Of a stretch of DNA of 19,842 nt, positions 1 to 7,021 are shown piece by piece. Origin of the DNA: CAZWBR01 sp964404205 (GTDB lineage Bacteria > Bacteroidota > Bacteroidia > Bacteroidales > Prolixibacteraceae); assembly GCA_964404205.1 (NCBI GenBank), contig CAYOJD010000060.1:1-19842 (forward strand), given 5' to 3'. A program made the translations under genes and the position numbers. Every line of letters starts with the position of its first letter. Within the stretch, counting starts at the first letter, position 1. The notes beneath the pieces were generated by a model that searched no databases, had not been told where the DNA came from, and saw only the letters and a list, made by a program, of their open reading frames with translations.

Positions 1-2
1 CA

Positions 3-341
3 GCAAAAGTATCGATGGCCGCACTCGAGGTACTGGTTAACGAGAAACTGGCCGAGAATGCCGAACGTATCGGTAAGATTTTCCGCGACGAGATGAAAGC
101 CTTTCACTCACCGATTATCGAACAGGTACGCGGTAAGGGGCTGCTGAATGCCATTCAGATTAAACCTTACGAAGGAAAGAAAGCGTGGGATTTGTGTCTG
201 GCCATGAAAGAATACGGGCTGATTGCCAAACCGACGCATGAGCATACGATACGCTTCACTCCGCCGCTGGTCATTAACGAAGAACAGATGCGCGAAGCGA
301 TTGCCATTATTCAGAAAACGATGGCCGATTTTATCAAATAA
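3..341 (+). CDS. rocD: Ornithine aminotransferase, C-terminal part (5' end outside window)
   Basis: The reading frame is open from the first full codon (base 3) and ends at TAA 339-341, so only about the last 112 residues are present. The segment AKVSMAALEVL followed by RGKGLLNAIQ and HTIRFTPPLVI is typical of the C-terminal small domain of ornithine--oxo-acid transaminase. This is a class III PLP enzyme that moves the delta-amino group of ornithine to 2-oxoglutarate in arginine/proline metabolism. The PLP lysine and most of the active site lie upstream, outside the window. The ATG at 15 is internal to the family alignment and is not the real start. The 3' end overlaps the convergent ABC ATPase gene by 8 bp. 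The family call is fairly secure; ornithine specificity rests on overall resemblance only. Confidence 0.85.
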   Translation, partial: AKVSMAALEVLVNEKLAENAERIGKIFRDEMKAFHSPIIEQVRGKGLLNAIQIKPYEGKKAWDLCLAMKEYGLIAKPTHEHTIRFTPPLVINEEQMREAIAIIQKTMADFIK

Positions 342-1167
342 GATTGGCTGCCGAATCCGGACTGTTTTCCTGGCTGGGGAATACCTTCTTCGATGCCAGG
401 AAAACAGCTGGCTTCCCCGACAACGGATTGGGCTGTGTAACCACAATGGTTCGATAAACATCTTCGATATGCCTGAAAGTCAAAACCTCATCAGGCGTTC
501 CCTGAACATGTAACCGCCCCTTATTGATTAAGATTAACTGGTCGCAATATTCTGAAGCCAGATTCAGGTCGTGAATCACCATCAGCACCGAAAGCCCCAT
601 TTCTTGATTGAGCTGCTGCAAAAGATTCAGAATATGAACCTGATGCGTAATATCGAGATGTGAAGTTGGTTCATCAAGCAGCAACAGTTCGGGCTCCTGA
701 GTCAGGGCACGGGCTATGCCAGCCAATTGCTGCTCTCCCCCGCTAAGTTCCGACATCAGCCTGTCGCGATATTGCCAAACATCAGTCATTTCCATATATT
801 TCCGGGCAACGGCGAAATCTTTTTCCGTTTCGAAAAAATTAAACCTCCCATGATACGGAATACGCCCCATCAACACGTAATCTTCAACCGTAATGTCGCC
901 CGCTTCGATAAACTGGCTCACAATGGCAATATTCTGTGCCCGCCGGCGCAACGAAAATTGATGCAAATCTTTTCCGGAAAGAAATATCGTACCCGACTTC
1001 AACGCTAAAATTCCGGTGATAGCTTTAAACAGGGTTGTTTTGCCCGAACCATTCGGTCCAATAATGCCGGCGAAAGTTCCACGGGCAATATCAAATGAGA
1101 TCTCTTCCAACCTGAATTTCGGGTAGCCGCAGCAAAGATTTCGTACGCTAAGGATTGGTTTGTTCAT
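334..1167 (-). CDS. btuD: Cobalamin/iron-chelate ABC transporter ATP-binding protein
   Basis: This 277-residue protein is an ABC ATPase of the FecE/BtuD type. Visible motifs in order are Walker A GPNGSGKT (37-44), the Q-loop glutamine at 85, the ABC signature LSGGEQ (141-146), Walker B LLLLDEP (161-167) and the H-loop histidine at 199. All catalytic elements are intact. It should power the permease encoded 9 bp upstream at the inner membrane. The roughly 60 residues after the core end in a poorly conserved, probably disordered tail. It is the last gene of a btuF-btuC-btuD-like minus-strand operon. The upstream cobalamin riboswitch is the reason for preferring corrinoid over heme or siderophore as substrate. 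Its stop codon lies inside the end of the convergent aminotransferase gene. Confidence 0.88.
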   Translation of the reverse strand: MNKPILSVRNLCCGYPKFRLEEISFDIARGTFAGIIGPNGSGKTTLFKAITGILALKSGTIFLSGKDLHQFSLRRRAQNIAIVSQFIEAGDITVEDYVLMGRIPYHGRFNFFETEKDFAVARKYMEMTDVWQYRDRLMSELSGGEQQLAGIARALTQEPELLLLDEPTSHLDITHQVHILNLLQQLNQEMGLSVLMVIHDLNLASEYCDQLILINKGRLHVQGTPDEVLTFRHIEDVYRTIVVTQPNPLSGKPAVFLASKKVFPSQENSPDSAANLI

Positions 1168-1176
1168 GTCAGGAGC

Positions 1177-2199
1177 TTAATTTTTGATGCGCAAAGTTTT
1201 ATGTCCCATCATCAGCAAAAAGGCTATTCCGCCGGCAATTCCGGTAATCACCCCGATGGGCAGCTCGTTGGGGGCTATTATTGTGCGGGCAATAAGGTCG
1301 GAAAGGACCAGAAATATCGAGCCGGCCAGAAATGAACCGACCAGCAGGATGCGGTAATCGGGGCCAACAATCAGACGTACAATATGCGGTATAATCAACC
1401 CGACAAACCCAATTACACCGGCCACAGCAACTGATGTACCTGCCAGCAACGAAGCCATCAGAAAAAGCAGTTTAATGGCCGTATCGGTATCGATACCCAG
1501 ATAACGGGCTTTCTCTTCGCCCAAACGCAATGCATTGAGCGGCTGCACAAAAAGATACGACAACAAAAGCATGGTTACGGCCAGTATCAGCGAAAGCATT
1601 ATCAGCGACGAATCGGGCTCATCGAGCGAACCCATAATCCAGAAGATAATACCATGGAGGTTCTCCGAACTGGTAGTGGCCATCAGCAACATCATCGACG
1701 ATGAGGCAATGAAACTAATCATCACGCCGGAAAGCAGCATGGTGTAAATATTTATGCGGCCACTGCGCAGGCTAATCATATAAACGATAAATATGGTCAG
1801 AAAGGCACCGGCAAAACCTGCCGCAGGCAAAACCAAAGATCCCATCAGCCGGTGAAGCCCGAAAACAATGGCAAAAGCCACCCCCAACGATGCCCCACCC
1901 GAAATCCCCAGCGTATAGGGTTCGACCAGTGGATTGCGGTAAACTCCCTGCAATAATACTCCCGCAAGGCTCAATGCCCCGCCAATCGCGATACCCAGCA
2001 CCACTCTAGGAATGCGGATTTGGCTCAAAATGGTATATTCCATGCTGTCGCTTCCCGAAAACAACAGTTTAAACACATCGGTAAAACCCAGGCTAAACTC
2101 ACCCGACGAAAGCGAAAGCACCACCGAAGCCAGCAGCACCAGCAACAATATCGCAACGGTAAAAAACCAACGGCTGTATTTTTGATGAATATCTCTCAC
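1177..2199 (-). CDS. btuC: FecCD-family ABC transporter permease (cobalamin type)
   Basis: This 340-residue, very hydrophobic protein has the pattern of the FecCD/BtuC permease family, which usually has about ten membrane segments. Characteristic stretches are SQIRIPRVVLGIAIGGALSL near residues 60-80, the GVYRNPLVEPYTLGISGGASLG region near 85-107, and GVIGFVGLIIPHIVRL near 262-277. That last stretch is the cytoplasmic coupling-helix region that contacts the ATPase. It forms the inner-membrane channel for a corrinoid or similar chelate delivered by the substrate-binding protein encoded 10 bp upstream. Length is normal for the family. The ATG start is supported by the hydrophobic first helix and the tight spacing to both neighbours. 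No defect is seen. Confidence 0.88.
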   Translation of the reverse strand: MRDIHQKYSRWFFTVAILLLVLLASVVLSLSSGEFSLGFTDVFKLLFSGSDSMEYTILSQIRIPRVVLGIAIGGALSLAGVLLQGVYRNPLVEPYTLGISGGASLGVAFAIVFGLHRLMGSLVLPAAGFAGAFLTIFIVYMISLRSGRINIYTMLLSGVMISFIASSSMMLLMATTSSENLHGIIFWIMGSLDEPDSSLIMLSLILAVTMLLLSYLFVQPLNALRLGEEKARYLGIDTDTAIKLLFLMASLLAGTSVAVAGVIGFVGLIIPHIVRLIVGPDYRILLVGSFLAGSIFLVLSDLIARTIIAPNELPIGVITGIAGGIAFLLMMGHKTLRIKN

Positions 2200-2209
2200 T
2201 GCTAAATCA

Positions 2210-3022
2210 TTAACGATACATCAAACGGATAATCTCTTCGAGCGTATCGACATAAAGTATCGGTGTCGGACTGCAACTTTTATCGGCATCGAGAATAAAT
2301 ATCTTTTTCTGTTTGGCAGCCGAAAGTGCCGAATAAGCCATCCAGTTACCAAGTTCCTCGGTGGCTACCACCCCCATCGTGACAATAAAAATGGCATCGG
2401 GATTTTGCTGTAACACAAACTCACGAGTGGTATTCCCCAGCTCGAGACCTTCACCAATATTTTTTCCTCCGGCCATTTTGATGTAATCGTCCATAAAGGT
2501 ATTTGGCACAGCAATAAACAACGGTTTGGCACCAATTTGTATCAATATCTTCGGTGTTTTACCGACCGGAATCTCCTTCTTCAATGTTTCGATGCGCAAC
2601 TTTTGTTGGGCAATAATCTGCCTCGCCCTGGCTTCCTGTCCAACCAAACGGCCAATTTCAATAAAATACTGGCAAATCTCGTCGAACGATTCAGGATAAG
2701 GCTGCATCATCACTTTCACGCCCAACGAGCGGAGTTTATCAATCATCTCAGGTTTATTCAACGACGAAGCAATTACAACATCAGGTTTAAGCATGACCGT
2801 CTTTTCAATATTGACCGTCATGGCGTTGGCCACTATTGGGATTTTGTCTGCTTTGGCTACGGGGCAATAGTTGGTACAGCCCACCAAACGCTGCTCTTCG
2901 CCCATGACATACAAACTTTTCGACACCCACGGCACCAGCGACACAATGCGTTGCGCCTGTTGCGCCGAAGATGCCAAAGCCAGGGTGATAAAAAGCACGA
3001 AACCCAAAATCCGACTTACCAT
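2210..3022 (-). CDS. btuF: Periplasmic cobalamin-type ABC substrate-binding protein
   Basis: This 270-residue exported protein begins with a signal peptide (hydrophobic residues about 5-18, probable cleavage near A20). The mature protein begins RIVSLVPWVSKSLYVMG, followed by RLVGCTNYCPVA and MLKPDVVIAS. This is the BtuF/helical-backbone metal-receptor pattern of two lobes joined by a long helix. It lacks a lipobox cysteine, so it should be soluble in the periplasm rather than a lipoprotein. It heads the operon with the permease and ATPase, and lies about 108 nt downstream of a cobalamin riboswitch on the same strand. That makes cobalamin or another corrinoid the likely ligand. No TonB-dependent outer-membrane receptor (BtuB) is adjacent in this window, so one would have to be encoded elsewhere. 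Confidence 0.87.
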   Translation of the reverse strand: MVSRILGFVLFITLALASSAQQAQRIVSLVPWVSKSLYVMGEEQRLVGCTNYCPVAKADKIPIVANAMTVNIEKTVMLKPDVVIASSLNKPEMIDKLRSLGVKVMMQPYPESFDEICQYFIEIGRLVGQEARARQIIAQQKLRIETLKKEIPVGKTPKILIQIGAKPLFIAVPNTFMDDYIKMAGGKNIGEGLELGNTTREFVLQQNPDAIFIVTMGVVATEELGNWMAYSALSAAKQKKIFILDADKSCSPTPILYVDTLEEIIRLMYR

Positions 3023-3129
3023 AATACTTAAATATGAATTGGGAAAAGAGAAGAGTCAAGCTGAAGTTGCACTGCAACACAAACTGGTCGATCTTTCTTC
3101 CCGAAGATTTACGGATGCTATCCTGATTA

Positions 3130-3345
3130 TTGGCAGGTCTTCTGGCTCGCCCCACTTTTTGCGGCCTTCCCAAAGCCCCTTTTCCTCCACCAAAGGGGAG
3201 AAATTACCCCCCCAAGGAGGTGAGCGCTTCAGTGGCAGAATGGTGTTCAAAGCGTTGCCCGGTACTCTCCCTCGGGGAGGTTGGCGGGGCAATGAGGCTT
3301 ACAGCTGCGGGTACAGCTCCGGTTTTGCACCGGATTCCCTTTTCA
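3130..3345 (-). ncRNA. Cobalamin (AdoCbl-class) riboswitch
   Basis: Reading the minus strand, the canonical 5' core is present: AAAAGGGAATCCGGTGCAAA (3343-3324), then ACCGGAGCTGTACCCGCAGC (3323-3304) and TGTAAGC. Further on are GCCACTG (3236-3230), GGGAAGGC (about 3171-3164) and the 3' signature AGCCAGAAGACCTGCC ending at 3132. Each matches a conserved block of the cobalamin riboswitch in the right order. The stretch between GCCACTG and GGGAAGGC is about 58 nt and carries two extra G/C-rich stem halves, larger than is usual there. The RNA leads into btuF about 108 nt later and should lower its expression when cobalamin is plentiful. No convincing intrinsic terminator is visible before btuF, so control of translation is more likely than termination. 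Confidence 0.95.
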
Positions 3346-3389
3346 GACTCTCTTTTGCAGACGAAAAGATTTGTCACCAAAAACCGTTT

Positions 3390-3397
3390 CAAAAGTA
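3390..3397 (-). promoter_or_regulatory. Candidate -7 element upstream of the cobalamin riboswitch
   Basis: The minus strand reads TACTTTTG here, an exact match to the Bacteroidota -7 consensus TAnnTTTG. It sits about 45 nt before the conserved riboswitch core, as expected for the promoter of the btuFCD leader. No TTTG -33 box is seen at the usual 19-21 nt spacing, which lowers confidence. Confidence 0.5.
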
Positions 3398-3454
3398 GAA
3401 AATTATCGGGAATTAATCGCACCACTCTCAACGTTGAACAAATTGAAACGGCTG

Positions 3455-3486
3455 AAAAAAAGAACTGCCGGCAAGGAGGCCGGCAG
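3455..3486 (-). terminator. Rho-independent terminator for the small exported-protein gene
   Basis: On the minus strand an 8-bp perfect stem CTGCCGGC/GCCGGCAG with a 6-nt loop (3486-3465) is followed by TTCTTTTTTT. It is oriented to end transcription coming from the minus-strand gene at 3612-3902. It also insulates the btuFCD promoter region. Confidence 0.8.
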
Positions 3487-3490
3487 CATC

Positions 3491-3531
3491 AAATGCCCCA
3501 GCTATGAAAGAAATAATGGGGACGGGCATTT
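3491..3531 (-). other. Second hairpin next to the terminator
   Basis: AAATGCCC (3491-3498) and GGGCATTT (3524-3531) are perfectly complementary. Inside them CCCCA (3496-3500) and TGGGG (3517-3521) can pair as an alternative to the outer CCC/GGG pairs. The hairpin lies only 4 nt from the terminator stem, so the two form a tandem structure in the 3' untranslated region of the small gene. Function is unknown; it could protect the mRNA 3' end or belong to a small RNA. Confidence 0.5.
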
Positions 3532-3611
3532 GACTATCGGAGAGGAATTTATTATTGAAAACATTAAAAAAGACACCTCTTTAAACAACTCAAAACTCTT
3601 GATATTATATT

Positions 3612-3902
3612 TTACTCACCTTTCAACAACCGCCTCAGGTCGTCAAGATTCCTGATTGGATTTTCGTTTTCCCATTGGGCGGTATCGGCAAAATGACGCT
3701 TGCTGCCCTGAAAGCGAAGTAAACTATCGGGTTTCGAATCGTGGAATTGTTTTGCGTGGGAGGCTAGCCCGGTCGTCAAAAGTTGTTGGGGTTCCTCCCG
3801 GACCACTAAATCCTTTTGAAGATTATCGCTAACAGCCGAGAAAAGGAAGATGCTTAGTAAAACAGCAACTGTAATCCTAAAATTTCTCTTTTTCATAGCC
3901 AT
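3612..3902 (-). CDS. Small exported protein of unknown function
   Basis: This 96-residue reading frame was not recognised as any named family. It starts MAMKKRNF followed by a hydrophobic segment (about residues 9-24) ending in SAVSDN, consistent with a signal peptide or single membrane anchor. The remainder is short, polar and highly charged. Translation may instead begin at the second ATG (3896), which gives the more usual MKKRNF start. It lies 86 bp downstream of, and on the same strand as, the LytTR response regulator gene. A weak -7-like CATTTTTG (3943-3950, one mismatch) could serve it separately. A terminator follows at 3455-3486. Being framed by a possible promoter and a terminator supports it as a real gene, but no function can be assigned. 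Confidence 0.6.
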   Translation of the reverse strand: MAMKKRNFRITVAVLLSIFLFSAVSDNLQKDLVVREEPQQLLTTGLASHAKQFHDSKPDSLLRFQGSKRHFADTAQWENENPIRNLDDLRRLLKGE

Positions 3903-3988
3903 TGGTTACAATTCTTGACCCGAAACTATGAAAAGGTCATCGCAAAAATGAATTTGATTTGAATTCGCCTGTAAACGGTTTGAATCCG

Positions 3989-4732
3989 CTACAATTTTTT
4001 TAGCAGATCGTACAACTCTTGTTTCTTTCGCGAAGCCAACGGCACCTTACTATGGTCTGACATGACCAGTTCGCCCCCTTCGCTTTTATCCACTTTGCGT
4101 AGATGTTTCAAATTGATAAGGTGCGACTGATGGGGCTTGAAGAAACCGTAAGCCAACAGTGTTTCCTCATATTCCTTGATTCCTTTCGAAACCATAATGG
4201 TTTCGCCCGAAGTCAGGAAGAAGGTGGTATAACTGTTATCGGCCTGACAGCGGACAATATCGCCAACCATAACAATGTGAATCTCCTCGAATGTGCGGAG
4301 TACAATTTTCTTATCGGCCTCCGAACGGTTAAGGTTATCGAGTACAATATCGTAGTAAGGGTTTTCTTTCCGGCCTATTCGTTCAAGGGCACGCTCCACG
4401 GCAGCTTTAAGTTCGAATGGGTTTACCGGTTTAAGCAAATAATCGATGGCACTGAACTTAAAGGCATGAATGGCATATTCGTTGAAAGCAGTAGTAAAAA
4501 TCAATTGAAAATTCTTCTTTTCGAGTTGCCTGAGCAGATGGAACGAGTTGCCATCTTTTAGCTCGATATCCATAAACACGATATCGGGTTGCAAATGGTC
4601 TAACAGAACCTTGCCCTCGCTGACACTCGGCGCTGTCCCAATCATTTCGATTTCCGGGAAAAAATCGGAGAGCATTCTGCTCAGTGCTTCTACATAATGG
4701 GCTTCGTCCTCAATGATGATTGCTTTGTGCAT
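3989..4732 (-). CDS. LytTR-family response regulator
   Basis: This 247-residue protein has an N-terminal receiver domain (about 1-120) and a C-terminal LytTR DNA-binding domain (about 145-245). The receiver residues are intact: acidic pocket E8/D9, phospho-acceptor D55 in VFMDIELKDG, T80 and K101 in the YLLKPVNPFEL motif. The LytTR part shows the expected IVRCQADNSYTTFFLTSGE and FFKPHQSHLINLKHL segments. It is encoded 5 bp after the histidine kinase gene, so the two form a LytS/LytR-like two-component pair. Targets are not evident. The adjacent small exported-protein gene and the operon's own promoter are the first candidates. No defect seen. Confidence 0.92.
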   Translation of the reverse strand: MHKAIIIEDEAHYVEALSRMLSDFFPEIEMIGTAPSVSEGKVLLDHLQPDIVFMDIELKDGNSFHLLRQLEKKNFQLIFTTAFNEYAIHAFKFSAIDYLLKPVNPFELKAAVERALERIGRKENPYYDIVLDNLNRSEADKKIVLRTFEEIHIVMVGDIVRCQADNSYTTFFLTSGETIMVSKGIKEYEETLLAYGFFKPHQSHLINLKHLRKVDKSEGGELVMSDHSKVPLASRKKQELYDLLKKL

Positions 4733-4737
4733 CGCTT

Positions 4738-6723
4738 TCAGGTTAACGGCAAGTAAAACCGCACCCGTGTACCGTTGCTGCCCGTGGCAGATAAATCGGT
4801 TATCTCGAATTCGGCCTGTTGCCAGTATTTTCTTCCCAGCAATTTAAGCCTTTCGTCGAAAATAGCAATGGCCATTGAGTTATGATTGCATTTTTCTTTT
4901 GTACATCCTATCCCGATGCCATTGTCAACGACACAAACCTCCAGCCTTCGGCCAAGGGGGGCAAACGAAATTTGAACCCGATTATCACTGTGGTTCTCCG
5001 GGAAAGCGTGTTTCACCGCATTTTCGACAAATGGCTGCACCAACATGGGAGGAACCATTATCTCCTCAGGGTCGGTTTCCGGCGCAATCACTATCGAATA
5101 TTGCAACATATCGTTGCAGCGCATCTTTTCGAGTACCAGATAATTTTCCAATGTTTTGGCTTCGTCGGCCAACGTAATCAGCTCTTTTCTCGACTGTTCA
5201 AGCACCGAACGCATCAAACCCGAAAAGTTGCTCAGATAATAGGCAGCCGATTTCCCATCGTTCCTGAACATGAAATTTTGGATAGAGCCCAAACTGTTGA
5301 AAATAAAATGGGGATTCATCTGCGAACGGAGCAATCGTTGCCCCAATTCGATTTCACGATTTCGCGAACTGATTTTTTGCTGGCGCGCAATCAGCAAAAT
5401 AACCACGAAAACCATCAGCGAGAAGAGGCCAATGCCCAGAATAAGCAGCCGTTGTGCACGAAGTTTTTGTCCCGAAAGCTCCTGTTCCTTGTTGAGCAGG
5501 GCTATTTGCTGCATCTTTTTATCGTCTTCATAGCGGGCCTGAAGCTCGGCCAAATGTCGTTGGTTCTTTTCGTTAAGAACACTGTCGCTGTATAGTTGCG
5601 AAACAGTCAGGTTATCGTAAGCCAGGCGAAAATCGCCCGTTGCTTGGTTCAAGTCCGAAAGCATCCGGTAGCCTTCCCGAAGCAAATCTTTGGCATGTAT
5701 CTCTTTGGCCAGCTGTATTGATTCTGAAATCAGGTTTTGGGCTTCGTTATAATTTCCCTTGGCTATCCAGGCTTCGGCTGCCCCTTCGAGCGCAACAACC
5801 AAATGAAATTTGTCGCCTATCGGGCGCATCAGCCCAATGGCCTTTTGATAATAGTCGGTCGCATTGTCGTAATTGCCGCGCTTCAGTTCTACCCCGCCCA
5901 AATCGCTGTTCGACAAGGCCACGCCCAGGAGTGATTCTGCTTTTTCATTGAAAACCAACGACTGGCTGTAATAATGCCATGCCGAATCAAGTTGCCCACT
6001 CAGATTGTAAGCCTCTCCAATATTGGCCAGATTAATTGCCTGTCCCTCGAAACTGTTCAACTGACGTTCGAGCAGAATCGATTCTTTGAATAGTTCAACC
6101 GCTTTGGGGTATTGCATCAGCGAGATATGGATATTGCCCAAACTGTTCAGGGCAATGCACCTGCCTTTCAACACATGGTAAGTTTGATTTGAATAGCTTT
6201 CGGCCAGTCGCATGGCCTGCATGTGGTAATTGGTGGCATTGCTCAAATCGTCGGTACGCCTGGCACAAACCCCAAGGTTGTTCAGCGTAATCACCATTGC
6301 AACCGTATCGCGGGCACTTTCGGCCATTGTTAATGCCTGGTTGTGAAACGAGATAGCCTCGGACGATAACCCCTGATAACGACACATCACCCCAAGCGAG
6401 TTGGCACAGGCAATTACTCCTGAAGCGAGGTTCTCCTTTTGGCAATAGGTTTTTAATTCGACTACCGGACCGCTACACCCATACAAATCGTAATAGAGGT
6501 TCCAGTTGATGGCCGATAATTTTCGAATCAACGAATCCAACTGTTCGGCAGAGCGGGTTCCCGATACAATATAATTATCGACCTTTTCGGCAAAAGCATT
6601 AATCGTTTCTCTGCGGCCCTCTCTTTTCGCATAACTATTTCCACAATAAAGAAGGGAAATCAACAGCAGATATTTGATTGCTTCTATTCTCATAATCAAC
6701 CATCTCTCCATCACGAAGGGCAA
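4738..6723 (-). CDS. TPR-containing LytS-type sensor histidine kinase
   Basis: This 661-residue protein starts with a signal/anchor segment (about residues 12-29). A periplasmic TPR region follows (about 100-370, with repeats such as ALNSLGNIHISLMQYPKAVELF). Then come a coiled coil (about 383-423), a membrane helix (about 425-446), and the His_kinase dimerisation domain with phospho-acceptor H472 in QMNPHFIFNSL. An HATPase domain ends the protein, with the N-box PFVENAVKHA (564-573) and DNGIGIG (600-606). This layout of an external TPR sensor and a cytoplasmic LytS-type kinase is common in Bacteroidota. A second ATG at residue 11 (6693) gives a cleaner signal peptide and is an equally possible start. 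Its partner regulator follows 5 bp downstream. The signal sensed is unknown. Confidence 0.9.
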   Translation of the reverse strand: MPFVMERWLIMRIEAIKYLLLISLLYCGNSYAKREGRRETINAFAEKVDNYIVSGTRSAEQLDSLIRKLSAINWNLYYDLYGCSGPVVELKTYCQKENLASGVIACANSLGVMCRYQGLSSEAISFHNQALTMAESARDTVAMVITLNNLGVCARRTDDLSNATNYHMQAMRLAESYSNQTYHVLKGRCIALNSLGNIHISLMQYPKAVELFKESILLERQLNSFEGQAINLANIGEAYNLSGQLDSAWHYYSQSLVFNEKAESLLGVALSNSDLGGVELKRGNYDNATDYYQKAIGLMRPIGDKFHLVVALEGAAEAWIAKGNYNEAQNLISESIQLAKEIHAKDLLREGYRMLSDLNQATGDFRLAYDNLTVSQLYSDSVLNEKNQRHLAELQARYEDDKKMQQIALLNKEQELSGQKLRAQRLLILGIGLFSLMVFVVILLIARQQKISSRNREIELGQRLLRSQMNPHFIFNSLGSIQNFMFRNDGKSAAYYLSNFSGLMRSVLEQSRKELITLADEAKTLENYLVLEKMRCNDMLQYSIVIAPETDPEEIMVPPMLVQPFVENAVKHAFPENHSDNRVQISFAPLGRRLEVCVVDNGIGIGCTKEKCNHNSMAIAIFDERLKLLGRKYWQQAEFEITDLSATGSNGTRVRFYLPLT

Positions 6724-6744
6724 ACTGCCTCAATCGATTTTGGC

Positions 6745-6763
6745 ATCTGCTAAAATAGCAGAT
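6745..6763. promoter_or_regulatory. Perfect inverted repeat upstream of the kinase gene
   Basis: ATCTGCTA and TAGCAGAT are perfect 8-nt arms separated by AAA. The element lies 22-40 bp before the annotated kinase start (52-70 bp before the alternative start). It could be a protein-binding operator or a leader hairpin. No T-run on either side suggests termination. Confidence 0.45.
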
Positions 6764-6978
6764 TTAATAAACATGACAACCAACTTGATCTTTGGGTGAT
6801 ATATTTAGATAATTCAAAGCCAAATACTTTAAAATCGGTATTGCCAAAGGATAAAAGAGAGACCTGCCCCCAAGCATTCCGACCGGCATGCCGACGCATT
6901 GACCCGGAAGCATCTTAAAGGAATTGTTAATTAAATTAAAAGATAACGGACAACCATAGGCCAAAGCCAAAAAAAAAA

Positions 6979-6986
6979 TATTTTTG
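6979..6986 (+). promoter_or_regulatory. Candidate -7 element of the tetR promoter
   Basis: TATTTTTG is an exact fit to TAnnTTTG and lies 36 bp before the GTG start of the TetR gene, leaving a short leader. A -33 TTTG is not visible at the normal spacing. Its TTG end is the first half-site of the palindrome at 6984-7010. Confidence 0.5.
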
Positions 6987-7010
6987 CACAAAACAACTCC
7001 GGTTGTGCAA
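6984..7010. promoter_or_regulatory. Probable TetR-family operator (inverted repeat)
   Basis: TTGCACAA (6984-6991) and TTGTGCAA (7003-7010) are perfect inverted 8-nt arms with an 11-nt spacer. An inner ACAAC/GTTGT pair lies in the same stretch. The element overlaps the -7 box and the expected transcription start of the TetR gene and ends 11 bp before its start codon. This is the usual position for an autorepressor site. Binding by this TetR protein is inferred, not shown. Confidence 0.6.
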
Positions 7011-7021
7011 GATTTAATTTC

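Noticed and set aside
2871..3398. Open frames on both strands through the btuF 5' end and leader (up to 175 codons)
   Set aside because: They cover the cobalamin riboswitch and the antisense of btuF. Their products are Arg/Ser/Pro-rich and match no family.
4882..5595. Plus-strand open frame of 237 codons
   Set aside because: It lies entirely antisense to the histidine kinase gene, whose domains are all intact, and its product has random composition.
6884..6893. CGGCATGCCG palindrome between the kinase and tetR genes
   Set aside because: Ten bases of simple palindrome with no spacing to a promoter; too short to call a site.
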